Under the pieces are notes generated by a model that worked only from the letters and a program-made list of their open reading frames with translations, ran no database searches and was not told where the DNA came from. A DNA stretch of 64,000 nt from Phytophthora quininea. Its lineage: Eukaryota > Oomycota > Peronosporomycetes > Peronosporales > Peronosporaceae. Positions 54,978 to 64,000 of the stretch are shown piece after piece. A program made the position numbers and the translations under genes. Each line of letters opens with the position of its first letter. Position 1 is the stretch's first letter. Where the stretch lies: the NCBI GenBank assembly GCA_011947345.1, contig JAAVTG010000653.1:1-64000 (forward strand), read 5' to 3'.

Positions 54978-55714
54978 TTATTTCTCTTGCGGTTGCAGCG
55001 TTATGAATTTGTGATCACTTGCCAGTTCTTCATCAGTCGTCCACACTTGGCCGTTCACTTCTGGCTTGGCCCGGTAGACGTACGTCAACGTCATCTGCGT
55101 CACGCTCATAGCAACCCCACGACGTTCGGCGCCAGGAGAAACATGTTGTCGACGAGGTATCCGTACACGGCCCAGGAGAAGCTGTTGAGTCCGTTGATAA
55201 AGCCCATGGTGAACGGCATAGAAGACGCCGTCTTGGTCCGGATCACCTTGACGATCGTGGCCATGGGCGAAGCGTACATTCCCGTAGTCGTCCCGATCGT
55301 GATGAAGCCTAAGGTAGTGCCGACGGAAGAACGTGACTGACCGGTGACTCCAGCGATGGCGAGGACGCTGTAAATGGTGATGGCCAAACTCACGAATAAG
55401 AAGACGATGAACACCTTCATGACCTTGGGCTTGGACGGACACCAACAGTAGAAGAAATAGGAGAAAGTGAGCCCCACGACGACCCCCAGCGAGGACGTCG
55501 CGAACAGCGGGACGAAATCGTCGATGGCGTAGGCGTAGAAGAGCACGGCGTAGCAGTTAGTGAAGATGAGGACGCTCGGCATCACGGACATGTCGCCTGT
55601 ACTCTTGTTCCTTCGCCAGCGGTTGAAGTCGGGCAGCAGCGAGATCCGCATCAAAACGGTCGTGATGATCGTGACCACTCTGAACACGTTGACGGCGATG
55701 CTGTGAGCTGCCAT
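54978..55714 (-). CDS. SWEET sugar transporter, copy g (frameshift in last helix)
   Basis: ATG 55714 (MAAHSIAVNVFRVVTIITTV) and SLLPDFNRWRRNKSTGDMSV put it with copies a-d. After APNVVG, near 55112, a G run is one base short. The next frame continues VAMSVTQMTLTYVYRAKPEV and ends HKFITLQPQEK at 54978, a weaker version of the shared tail. First gene of the array in transcription direction. Confidence 0.86.
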
Positions 55715-55937
55715 GGCTTCTTTGTCTACAGCTTGGGGGATTCTGAAATGGCCGAGGAGGGAGCTGTCTTTGGCCACGAACTTACGCATCAGCCATCGCA
55801 ATGGCAAAAGGAATGATGAACAGGGATTTGTCGCGCAACTGTGGAGAAGTTCATAGTAATGTATTTGTGTGTGGTTTATTGGTGCTGGCAGCACCAATGT
55901 CTAACTACCTTGTGAAAGGTGTACATCCACTGCTCTC

Positions 55938-56912
55938 CTAAGCGGCGACGAGGTTGTCAACCGCTGCCACGGGCTTAGCGGCAACAAAATCAACGAGGAG
56001 CTGTCGCTGCCCTCGTCGGACTCGGCACTGTCGCTGTCGCTGCCCTCCACCTCGTAGAGGAAGCGTTCGCCATCGACGCTGTCACTTCCTTCGACGCTGC
56101 TGTCGGTGCTCTCGCTGCCCTCCACCTCCTCGAGGAAGCGCTTTCCGTCGGTGCTCTCGCTGCCTTCGACATCACTTCCTCAGTGCTCTCGCTACCCTCA
56201 ACTTCCGACAAGAAGCGAGCCACGTGAACAACGTCGTCGACGCTGTCGCTGCCGTCACTGCCCTCGCTGCTGTCGGTGCTCTCGCTTCCCTCGACCTCCT
56301 TCAGGAAGCGGTCGCTGTCGGTACTCTCGCTACCTTCGACATCACTGCCGTCAGTGCTCTCGCTTCCCTCGACTGCCAAAGGAAGCGGTCGCCATCGACG
56401 CTGTCGCTGCCTTCAACATCGCTGCCCTCGCTGCCCTCGGTGCTCTCACTACCCTCAACCTCCAGCAGGAAGCGAGACACGTGAGCAGCATTGTCGACGC
56501 TGTCGCTACCGTCACTGCCTTCGCTGCCCTCGGTGCTCTCGCTTCCTTCAACCTCCAGCAGGAAGCGGTCGCTGTCGGTGCTCTCACTGCCTTCGACGTC
56601 GCTGCCGTCAGTGCTCTCACTGCTCTCCGCTTCCGCAAGGAATCGGGTCACGTCGACGCCGTCGTGGCCTTCGCTGCCGCTGCTCTCACTACCCTCGAAG
56701 CTGTCGCTGCCTTCAACTTCGAACAAGAAGCGGTCGACGTCGGTGCTGGCATCAGTGCTGGCACTGTCGCTGGCGTCGGCACTGGCGTCGAGCGACTCCA
56801 GCAGGAAACGGGCTTCCGCCGATCGGAGGCTGGCGGCGTTGACAGTGTCGAAGCTGGAGACCGCCACGGCGACGGCGGCGGCGAAGCTGAGGATGACGTT
56901 CAACTTGGTCAT
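55938..56912 (-). CDS. Secreted Ser/Glu/Asp-rich repeat protein, RFL-containing repeats
   Basis: ATG 56912 gives a signal peptide (MTKLNVILSFAAAVAVAVSS, cut near NA), then LRSAEARFLLESL and repeated blocks of the form R-F-L-x-E-V-E-G-S-E-S-T-D/E-G-S. About eight RFL blocks are separated by Ser/Asp/Glu-only spacers, making the chain very acidic. Single bases seem missing near 56380 (CTTTGG), 56172 (GAGGAAG) and 56000. With these restored the chain runs about 325 residues and ends VDFVAAKPVAAVDNLVAA at 55938. I do not recognise the family. The spaced Arg-Phe-Leu motifs might be protease processing sites; this is speculation. Confidence 0.65.
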
Positions 56913-57141
56913 GGTGGTTGTTGTTGGAGGTGGTGGTGGTGGTGGAAGTCCGTGAGGAGATTGCAAAGTGAGCAGCTCAAAGCAGGGTGTTAAGCCAGCT
57001 AACTGATGGAGCTCACATGAGCTCGTGCCTCGACACTTTCCATTCAAAGGGATCTGCGATGTGTCATTTTTGAAGATATTGTTGGCGACAACGTCTTGCT
57101 TGACCAGCCAAAAGTAGATTGGGATTGTGGAGTGGCCATTC
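56913..57141. other. Intergenic, 5' region of the repeat protein
   Basis: A CCACCACC-rich stretch (about 56918-56942 on the minus strand) lies just before the ATG and would be in the leader transcript. No initiator was identified with confidence. Confidence 0.4.
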
Positions 57142-58929
57142 TTACACGGATGGACAACAGAGGCGGAACTCGAGCGGGTAATGGCCTTTGAACCACGATA
57201 AGAACTCGCCATGACCGTTAGACTGCATCCTAGCAAGTCCTAGCACACTGCATCCTTCAGTTCGTTGATGGTGAAGGAACAGCACAACATGAAAATGTCC
57301 ATGCGCTGCGGCGTTGTCCATCGCATTAGCGTCCGTGCAGCCCTCATTGCGATTCCAATGGAGCCACTGCACTACTTCTAGGTAACCGCCTTTCGCCGCA
57401 CCATCCATAGCCTTGGTCGTGCAACCTTCGTGTCGGTTGATATGCAACCACTGCACGATCTCCAAATGTCCGTTGCTTGCCGCCCTATCCATTGCGTTTG
57501 TCGTACACCCTTCAGACCGATTCACATGGAGCCATTGGACCATAGAGAGATGGCCATTGCGCGCAGCGTTATCCATCGCTCGGAACGTGCAACCTTCGAG
57601 TCGAAACGCATGGAGCCACTCAACGACTGCCATGTGATTGTGTTCTGCAGCGCGATCCATCGCTGCTGTTGTGCACTTTTCACCGCGTTGATGCAGCCAC
57701 TGCACCATTGCTAAGTGCCCTCCTCTAGCAGCACCATCTATCCCACTCGTCGTGAATTCCTCGTCAGTGTTTTGATCCAGCCACTGCACAACCTCAAGAG
57801 ACCCACCCGAGGCTGCCAGATCCATCACGCGACTTGTACACCCCTCGGATCGATTCGCAAGTAGCCACTTGACCACGTCTAGATGGCCATTTCTCGCTGC
57901 TTCGCCCATTGCTTGAACTACGCAGGGTCCGAGATAGTGAACATTGTCGTGGAGCCATCTCACGATCTCTAATCGACCAGTCTTCGCTGCGACCAGGAAT
58001 GCATCGTCCACATTGCAATTTGCTCTGTAATGCGCGTAGAGCCACTTCATCAACAGCAGCTGGCCTCCAGCAGCAGCATAATTCAGTCCTACACGTGGGT
58101 CAGAGCGATAACCAGTAAAGAAAGTATCTATATCGTCGCCGCCGTTGAGAAGCCACTCGATCACGGCAACGTGTCCCCCTTCTGCAGCCAGGTCTAACGC
58201 AGTAGGTCTTCGCTTTGCGGTTTTGTCTTCTCTTGCAGAGCTGTAGACTACCTCCTCATCGAAACCTTCAAACCTGTGGATCTCGGCGCGACACCACTGC
58301 ACTGCTGAAAGGTTGCCATGTCGAGCCGCCGCCGCACACCAGCTTCGCATCGCTCTTACGGTGGGGACTTTACCGGATTCCAGTCGACGGTGGTGCAGCC
58401 ACAGCGCCGTCCCCGGTTTGTTAGCGCGGAACGCCTTTTCCACATCTCTGCTGCTCGGAGATAGGGCCCACCCTTGCTTTTGCAGCCATTGCAATATCCC
58501 TAGCCGTCCATGACTAGCAGCTTCGCTCACAGCACGCGCAGAAAGCTGGCAGCCTTGAAAATACCCCGCTAGCCACCGCACCAGCTCGAAATCTCCGGCG
58601 GCTACTGCTTCCGGCATCCCCGTCGAGAACTGCCACTGTCGGTACATTGGGTCTCTCCGCAAACTGGCCGCAGGCTCACAGCCGTCTCTAGCCAGGATCC
58701 GCTTGACAAGACGCAGCGACGGGATCCTGCACGCTCGAGCGAACGAAATCCGCTGGGAAGCGTCGAGAAAGTCGTCAATCCGTCGAGCCACACGCAGCAA
58801 ACTGGGAATACCGCGACACACCACACCCACGCTGCTTAGCAGCTGCACTCCAGGCTCCTTATCTTCCTCCGCTGCCATAATCGTCAATGAACACCAGCTT
58901 GCCTCGACGCCCCCACCGTCTCGCATCAT
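57142..58929 (-). CDS. Type B ankyrin-repeat protein (intact)
   Basis: Start chosen at ATG 58929 (MMRDGGGVEASWCSLTIMAA). The N-terminal block has IPSLLRVARRIDDFLDASQR and SLRLVKRILARDG, equivalent to the LPHV/YLD and SVRLLDRI blocks. About 15 repeats follow, such as EGCTFRAMDNAARNGHLSMV. A divergent early part (VVYSSAREDKTAKRRPTALD) carries an insert. It ends FLSWFKGHYPLEFRLCCPSV, lacking the final F-A-K-R...WL cap of other members, so it may be truncated at the C terminus. Divergent partner of the gene at 59400. Confidence 0.87.
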   Translation of the reverse strand: MMRDGGGVEASWCSLTIMAAEEDKEPGVQLLSSVGVVCRGIPSLLRVARRIDDFLDASQRISFARACRIPSLRLVKRILARDGCEPAASLRRDPMYRQWQFSTGMPEAVAAGDFELVRWLAGYFQGCQLSARAVSEAASHGRLGILQWLQKQGWALSPSSRDVEKAFRANKPGTALWLHHRRLESGKVPTVRAMRSWCAAAARHGNLSAVQWCRAEIHRFEGFDEEVVYSSAREDKTAKRRPTALDLAAEGGHVAVIEWLLNGGDDIDTFFTGYRSDPRVGLNYAAAGGQLLLMKWLYAHYRANCNVDDAFLVAAKTGRLEIVRWLHDNVHYLGPCVVQAMGEAARNGHLDVVKWLLANRSEGCTSRVMDLAASGGSLEVVQWLDQNTDEEFTTSGIDGAARGGHLAMVQWLHQRGEKCTTAAMDRAAEHNHMAVVEWLHAFRLEGCTFRAMDNAARNGHLSMVQWLHVNRSEGCTTNAMDRAASNGHLEIVQWLHINRHEGCTTKAMDGAAKGGYLEVVQWLHWNRNEGCTDANAMDNAAAHGHFHVVLFLHHQRTEGCSVLGLARMQSNGHGEFLSWFKGHYPLEFRLCCPSV

Positions 58930-59399
58930 CAGCGCCAAGCCATCGAGCCAGCACTAGCAACGACAGTAGCCACCGAGAGTGACCACCGAGAGTGATCGCT
59001 GGAAGCAGCTCCAAGTGCCGCGCCTTTGTCGATGGGTGGAGAAGACCGACGCGGAAGAGGATACCAGTTGCTAGCCGCCAGAATATGGGACCATCCGTCC
59101 ATGGCTAGCAGCAACGAGCGCCGTAGGGCTTCCTGGGCATGGTAGCGAGCGACGACCCCCATCCGAGCCGCGCTCCTGTTCTGGTCGGCAGCTCTAGCCG
59201 TCCATTCCCAGCCGTCAACATGCCACTGCTTGGTGATCCCGTCATATTTCCGACCTTCGCCTCATTGGTCGAAATTCGACAATAAATCCCACGCGACTCA
59301 TCCTGTCTTTTTCTGCACACAAACCTTCAACAATTCATATTTAACCACAGGATTTATCCAACGTCAGTTGTCAATTCTCCGTCTTGAGCGCAGACCGCA
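58930..59399. other. Shared intergenic region of two divergent ankyrin genes
   Basis: About 470 bp separate the starts of the type B genes at 58929 (minus) and 59400 (plus). A CAATTCATATTTAAC near 59331 could act as a weak initiator for the + gene. No other element is recognised. Confidence 0.45.
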
Positions 59400-61265
59400 A
59401 TGACTGCAGCGACTGTCGTGCCTCGGGACGTCGTCGTGCGTCCCATCCGCCCCAAGTCGTGCCCGCTTCACTGTCTGCAACCTCTCACCTGCGTCTCCGC
59501 TGCTCTACAAAGTCACACCGACGTCTCTGCGCTGCCGCACGTGCTGTCGTGTATTAGCGACTATTTGGACTTCTCCACGCGCTTTTCAGTCGCTTCCGCG
59601 TGCTCCAGACGCGTCCACGAGGCTCCGCTGCATCTCCTCAATCGTCTCTGCACGAGGCAATGCGCCGTGTCTACTGACAAGCTCCAGAAAGAGGTTAACC
59701 AAGACGATTGCTACCGTCAATGGTCATTTGCAAGAGGGCTAACCAACGCCGCCAAGAGAGGGGATTTGACGATCATCAAGTGGCTCTGCAATGAGTTCTA
59801 TCCGCAAGGAAGAGTCACAGACGCAGTGCAAGTGGCAGCTCAAGCTGGCCAGCTCAGAGTGCTGCAGTGGCTCTACGACAACCACCAGAACGTGTTTTGG
59901 GGTGGCAATGAGCTGCGACTTGCAGCACAGAGCGACCACGTCAAAGTAGTGCAGTGGTTGTACAACCACACAGCTCCACCACTTGTAGGGACCAATGCGA
60001 TGGAGTGGGCGGCAGGAAACGGCAACTTGGTGCTGGTCAAGTGGCTGCATCAGCAGAGAGGACAGTGGTCGGGGTATGGGGCCGGAGAAGCGGCGGCTCA
60101 TGGCCATTTGGACGTGTACAAGTACATGATCAAAGGCCACTATGTATTCCGAGCCAGCGATGTAGACGAAGCTGCAGCTAATGGACATTTAGACACACTG
60201 AAGAAGTTGACACGGAAGAGTCCGGGGCTGGTGACGACGAGGACTACGACCGCTGCAGCGGCGAATGGCCAGCTGCATGTTGCTAAATGGCTGCACAGAA
60301 AGAGATTCGATGGCAAAGTAGTGCTGTGGGCGACTGTGGCGATGGACAAGGCAGCGACCAATGGCCATTTGGAGATGGTCAAGTGGCTGCACCAAAATCG
60401 CAACCAGGAGTCCTGGAAGGCGTGTACACGCGAAGCTATGGACGGAGCGGCACGTAATGGACACTTTCAGGTGTTGAAGTGGCTCCATGAGCATCGCCAT
60501 GAAGGTTGCACGACCCGAGCGATGGATGGAGCTGCGGCCAATGGCCATCTAAAGATTGTGCAGTGGCTGCATGAGAATCGGTCGGAAGGCTGCACTCAAG
60601 AAGCGATGAATGGCGCTGCGGTAGCTGATCAGTTGGTAACGTTGCGTTGGCTGCACCACTACAGACAAGAAGGCTGTGGGACCATCGCTATGGATGAAGC
60701 TGCTGGTGCAGGACACTTGCGAGTTGTGCGGTGGCTCCACACGCAGCGGCGCGAAGGCGGCACGACCAACGCAATGGACAACGCAGCTGCAAATGGCCAC
60801 TTAGAAGTGGTCAAGTGGCTGCATGAGAATCGACGAGAGGGATGCACTCAGAACGCCATGGACCGAGCTGCTGCGGGTGGCCACCTAGAGACTATAAAGT
60901 GGCTCCAGGCGAATCGGTTCGAAGGCTGTACATCAGCAGCTATGGACAACGCTGCAGCGGGAGGTTGGTTGTCGACAGTGCGTTGGCTAAATAAGCATAG
61001 GATTGAAGGGTGCACTGCTCGAGCAATGGACGAGGCTGCAGAGGGAGGTCACTTTGAAGTGATGCTGTTTCTGTTTAACAATCGTTCGGAAGGATGCACG
61101 TGGCGAGCAGCAGAGAACGCGACGCGCTCGGGTCATTTGGAGATCGCGCAGTGGCTGCTAGCTCACTACCCAGAGAAATTCGACCGCAACCGAGTGATCG
61201 CCGCTGCCGACAGAGACGATTTGTATATGATGGAGTGGCTGCACAGCCTCAACATGTGGCATTGA
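59400..61265 (+). CDS. Type B ankyrin-repeat protein (intact, 621 residues)
   Basis: ATG 59400 (MTAATVVPRDVVVRPIRPKS). The N-terminal block DVSALPHVLSCISDYLDFST is the clearest version of the family signature, followed by LHLLNRLCTRQ. The first repeats are degenerate (NVFWGGNELRLAAQSDHVKV), then about 12 regular ones with EGCTTRAMDGAAANGHLKIV. The end VIAAADRDDLYMMEWLHSLN forms the cap. No stops or frame changes. Family members differ mainly in repeat number and surface residues, as expected for a protein-binding family under diversification. Confidence 0.9.
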   Translation: MTAATVVPRDVVVRPIRPKSCPLHCLQPLTCVSAALQSHTDVSALPHVLSCISDYLDFSTRFSVASACSRRVHEAPLHLLNRLCTRQCAVSTDKLQKEVNQDDCYRQWSFARGLTNAAKRGDLTIIKWLCNEFYPQGRVTDAVQVAAQAGQLRVLQWLYDNHQNVFWGGNELRLAAQSDHVKVVQWLYNHTAPPLVGTNAMEWAAGNGNLVLVKWLHQQRGQWSGYGAGEAAAHGHLDVYKYMIKGHYVFRASDVDEAAANGHLDTLKKLTRKSPGLVTTRTTTAAAANGQLHVAKWLHRKRFDGKVVLWATVAMDKAATNGHLEMVKWLHQNRNQESWKACTREAMDGAARNGHFQVLKWLHEHRHEGCTTRAMDGAAANGHLKIVQWLHENRSEGCTQEAMNGAAVADQLVTLRWLHHYRQEGCGTIAMDEAAGAGHLRVVRWLHTQRREGGTTNAMDNAAANGHLEVVKWLHENRREGCTQNAMDRAAAGGHLETIKWLQANRFEGCTSAAMDNAAAGGWLSTVRWLNKHRIEGCTARAMDEAAEGGHFEVMLFLFNNRSEGCTWRAAENATRSGHLEIAQWLLAHYPEKFDRNRVIAAADRDDLYMMEWLHSLNMWH

Positions 61266-61527
61266 AATGGTGACGAATGCCAACGAAGTGAACGGCCGTC
61301 ATTGAGCGTCAAGATACAACAAGAACGACGGCCTAAAGCTCAAAATGAGTTTTTTTTCCTGCGTACTACATTGTAAGTTTTGGCGAAATAAAACTATGAT
61401 ACCTGTGAATGTAATGGATATCCGCGCAGTTTGCTAGTCTTCTGTTCCAATCGTGCTTAGTCGCTGGCCTCGTGCTTCTCAAACAAACAGAAAACAATTC
61501 ACATTTCATCACCAACTACTTCATCAA
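61266..61527. other. Intergenic between convergent ankyrin genes
   Basis: Contains AAATAAAAC at about 61384, a plausible polyadenylation signal for the + gene. Nothing else seen. Confidence 0.45.
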
Positions 61528-62666
61528 TTACCAAAAGTCTGCAAAGCGTACCGATGACAAAGCTCCCGGGGAAGGAGCGAATTTCTCTGGGAATGTCTGT
61601 CGAAGCCACTCGGCTACTCGGAACTGTCCATTAGCGATCGCATCTCCCATTGCAACTCGACTGCATCCTTCAGAACGATGCGTCTGTAACCATTGAGCAA
61701 TCTCAAGAAACCCGCTCTTCGCTGCTGCGTCCATTGCAAACTCGGTGCAGCCTTCTGCTCGGTTGTCATGCAACCACTTTACCGTCTCCAGGTGACCATT
61801 TCCTGCGGCCATGTCCATTGCGTCGGTCGTACAACCTTCAGAGCGATGTTCATGTAGAAACTTCACCACGTGGAGATGGCCATTTCCAGCCGCGCGGTTC
61901 ATCGCCTGCTTCGTGCACCAGGCGTGCTGCTCATGCAGCCACTTGAGCATCTCCAAGTGGCCATTCGCTGCTGCGTTGTCCATGCGAATGTCCATCGGAA
62001 TCACACTGTCCGGGAACGTCTTTTCATCCACTGGACTGCTTCTAACAACCCGTGGTCCACTGCTCGCATAACGCCTTCGTACGTCAACTGGTCTCCTCTC
62101 TCGGTATGCAGCCACCGCATCATCTCCAGATCTCCATGTCTGGCAGCCTCGTCGATCAAAAACGTATCATCACTCGGTGGCGACGTGTGTTCGTTCAAGA
62201 ATTTAGCCACCTCCAAGTGGTTGTTGGCCACCGCGTAGTACATCTCGTCGCCGCCCCAGTACACGTGGTCGTGGTGGTCAAACAGCCACTGCAGCACCGA
62301 CAGGTGGCCGTTCTTGGCCGCTTCGGCCACCACTTCCGACCCGACTTTGCCATTCGGGAACCGTCGAACCAGCCACTTCACGACGTCAACATACCCCAAC
62401 GACGCAGCCTTCAGTACACAGCAATTGAACTCCTTTACTGTTGCATCTTTATCTTTACCGGCTGCTTTAGACCGAGCAGCGATCCGTTCGAGAAGTCGCA
62501 CTGATCCGAACTTGCAGGCGTCGAGGATGGTCCAGCCTTTCGAGGGGTCCAGAAACTCGTCCAGAGCGAGCTCGACGTGGTGCAGCGCTGCGATTGTAGA
62601 ATGGGAGCGACAAACCACCGTCACTGCGGTCAATAGTAAGTTGGGGGCCAGGCTGTAGCATGCCAT
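61528..62666 (-). CDS. Type B ankyrin-repeat protein, short (one homopolymer frameshift)
   Basis: Start at ATG 62666 (MACYSLAPNLLLTAVTVVCR). The family block IAALHHVELALDEFLDPSKG and GSVRLLERIAARSKAAGKDK are followed by repeats such as HVYWGGDEMYYAVANNHLEV. Near 62025 the run GATGAAAAGACG appears one A short. The next frame then continues TFPDSVIPMDIRMDNAAANG with five more repeats, ending KFAPSPGALSSVRFADFW at 61528. About 380 residues, shorter than its relatives and without the usual cap. Confidence 0.8.
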
Positions 62667-62842
62667 GGCAACAACGCGCTTCTTGTCCGATCGACTACTG
62701 AGGCCGATTGCGGGCGGCTGAAAAACACCACGCGCGACACGCGTGGGCTCAGCCAATCAGGGCAAGAGCAGATCATGTTGACTCGCTTCATCTTGAAGCC
62801 GTTCATTGTTGAAGCGAAGTTACTGTTGATCTACTTGGCAAC

Positions 62843-64000
62843 CTATCTCGTCTTGTACATGACAAACTCATCAATGATCGACTTGTCAGCGCTCGAAATG
62901 AACGTCCACGAGAGCATCGTGCGATTCGCCTCCAAAGTCGAATATCCGTAGTGCGCGTAGTCCGCCGCAGCATTCCACGGCGCAGTGCCGCTAGGTACGT
63001 CTGACAGGTCTTCCACGCTGCCTGCTGCGCCCGTCAAGATGTAGACCGGGGCCTGCGCATTATCGTACGTCTTGTTGTCGTCGGACACGCCGTCCATCAC
63101 AGCTTTGTTGTTTGCGATCGGGACCTGGCGTTCATAGTAGTGCTGGTGTCCCGTGAGCACCACGTCCACCTTGTACTTGATGAAGAGAGCCTCGAACGCC
63201 GACTGAACGTAGGCGTTCTGGTCGGTGGGCACGCCGCTGTCGTCGCACCCGGCCACGTCATAAAGCGGTCGGTGCATTCCGACGATGATCCACGGCACGT
63301 TGTCGCGATTGGCGTCGGCCTTTGCGAGGTCCGACTCGACCCAGCTCAATTGATCGCCAAAGTTACCGTTCTTGTTGAACGCATATGCGTTTTTCGGTGC
63401 GTTGGGGTAGTCTGTCTCGGACGAGAGCGACGTGAAGTGGATCGGGCCGTGGTCGAATGAGTGCCACATGTTGAGAGCGCCGCCGCTTTCTTCGTAGGGC
63501 ATTTTGAACCGCGTGTTGTAAGCAGTATAGTTGCTCAACGCGTGCCTTTTCTTCTTGGACGCAAAGAGTGCCGATAGTGGCGAGTGCCATTCCGCCTCGT
63601 GATTCCCCACCAACACCATGTACGGGATTTCACTCATCACCGGCATCAACGAGTTCATCCACTTGTTGTAGACCTCCTCGTAGAAGAACCCGGCGGCTTG
63701 AGACCAGACCAAAAAATCGGCGTCAGCGTACGAAATGTCTCCAAGGTGGTAGATTAGATCCACATCGTCCGGCGACAGCTTGTTCAGGTACGAGATTGTA
63801 TTGACCGAGTTTTCGCCGTCGCCGAGATCTCCATAGATAACGGCATTGAACGTGCTGTCATCCGTGGCTGGACGCGCCGTGATGAACGAGTAGACGTCGC
63901 TCGTGTACTTTTCGTCGCCTTTGCTGCCCACCTTGTAGAAGTATTTGGTACGAGGTGAAAGCCCCGATACCGTGGCATGGTGATGAAGCAAATTGTACGA
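62843..64000 (-). CDS. Purple acid phosphatase, partial (N terminus beyond the window)
   Basis: A metallophosphoesterase releasing phosphate from esters, normally secreted or lysosomal/vacuolar. Visible on the minus strand are the end of the fibronectin-like N domain (HATVSGLSPRTKYFYKVGSK) and the five metal-binding blocks in order: GDLG, GDISYAD, GNHE, VGMHRP and GHQHYYER. These supply the Asp, Tyr, Asn and His ligands of the Fe-metal centre. The chain ends IIDEFVMYKTR with TAG at 62843-62845. The frame is open to the window edge at 64000. The start codon and any signal peptide lie outside. Confidence 0.93.
   Translation of the reverse strand, partial: SYNLLHHHATVSGLSPRTKYFYKVGSKGDEKYTSDVYSFITARPATDDSTFNAVIYGDLGDGENSVNTISYLNKLSPDDVDLIYHLGDISYADADFLVWSQAAGFFYEEVYNKWMNSLMPVMSEIPYMVLVGNHEAEWHSPLSALFASKKKRHALSNYTAYNTRFKMPYEESGGALNMWHSFDHGPIHFTSLSSETDYPNAPKNAYAFNKNGNFGDQLSWVESDLAKADANRDNVPWIIVGMHRPLYDVAGCDDSGVPTDQNAYVQSAFEALFIKYKVDVVLTGHQHYYERQVPIANNKAVMDGVSDDNKTYDNAQAPVYILTGAAGSVEDLSDVPSGTAPWNAAADYAHYGYSTLEANRTMLSWTFISSADKSIIDEFVMYKTR

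Noticed and set aside
43826..62666. Bacterial-type operon because many genes share a strand with short gaps
   Set aside because: Spliced ATG5, an oomycete core promoter, signal peptides and LTR elements show this is a eukaryotic genome; same-strand order reflects tandem duplication.
1..64000. tRNA, rRNA or CRISPR features
   Set aside because: No cloverleaf-like segment, rRNA core sequence or spaced identical repeats could be recognised by eye. The short repeats present belong to coding repeats or transposon ends.

Overview
The window looks like nuclear DNA of a plant-pathogenic oomycete, most likely Phytophthora or a close Peronosporales relative. The evidence is RxLR-type effector genes, an oomycete core promoter (initiator plus flanking element), a Helitron and a Copia element of oomycete type, dense mostly intronless genes, and families typical of these genomes: SWEET transporters, GH17 glucanases, TKL kinases and large ankyrin families. 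No rRNA, tRNA or CRISPR array was recognised.

Layout. 0-9 kb is mobile-element territory: a fragmentary + strand gene with a C2H2 finger, then a decayed minus-strand Helitron carrying both the HUH/Y2 Rep nuclease and the PIF1-type helicase. 10.1-19.1 kb holds one host gene on the minus strand, recognisable as the autophagy gene ATG5. It is split in its second exon by a complete Ty1/copia retrotransposon (152-bp LTRs, 5-bp target duplication CATAA). That element is itself split inside its RNase H by a pogo-like DNA transposon (24-bp TIRs, TA duplication). 19.5-31.7 kb has three GH17 genes, a secreted protein of unknown function, a lipid kinase gene plus a truncated duplicate of it, and between the duplicates a decayed gene encoding ankyrin repeats, a pseudokinase and a TKL kinase. 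32-43.6 kb is a zone of decayed effectors and ankyrin genes. It includes an RxLR gene stopped exactly at its dEER motif and a 610-bp TIR element inside an ankyrin gene. 43.8-62.7 kb is an array of seven SWEET genes, all on the minus strand, interleaved and flanked by large ankyrin genes and one repetitive Ser/Glu/Asp-rich secreted protein. The right edge cuts into a purple acid phosphatase gene.

Two ankyrin families are present. Type A (24.8, 35.0, 37.2, 39.7 and 43.0 kb) has classical 33-residue repeats after a short N-terminal leader. Type B (33.2, 43.8, 50.7, 57.1, 59.4 and 61.5 kb) has an N-terminal helical domain followed by many repeats of the form EGCTxxAMDxAAxNGHLxxVxWLH.

The retained genes fit a pathogen lifestyle: sugar transport (SWEET), glucan remodelling (GH17), phosphate acquisition (acid phosphatase), lipid signalling and effector secretion.

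A recurring feature is the loss of a single base inside a homopolymer run in otherwise intact genes. I read many of these as sequence errors rather than true pseudogenes. This does not apply to the transposon in ATG5 or to the substitution-type stops.
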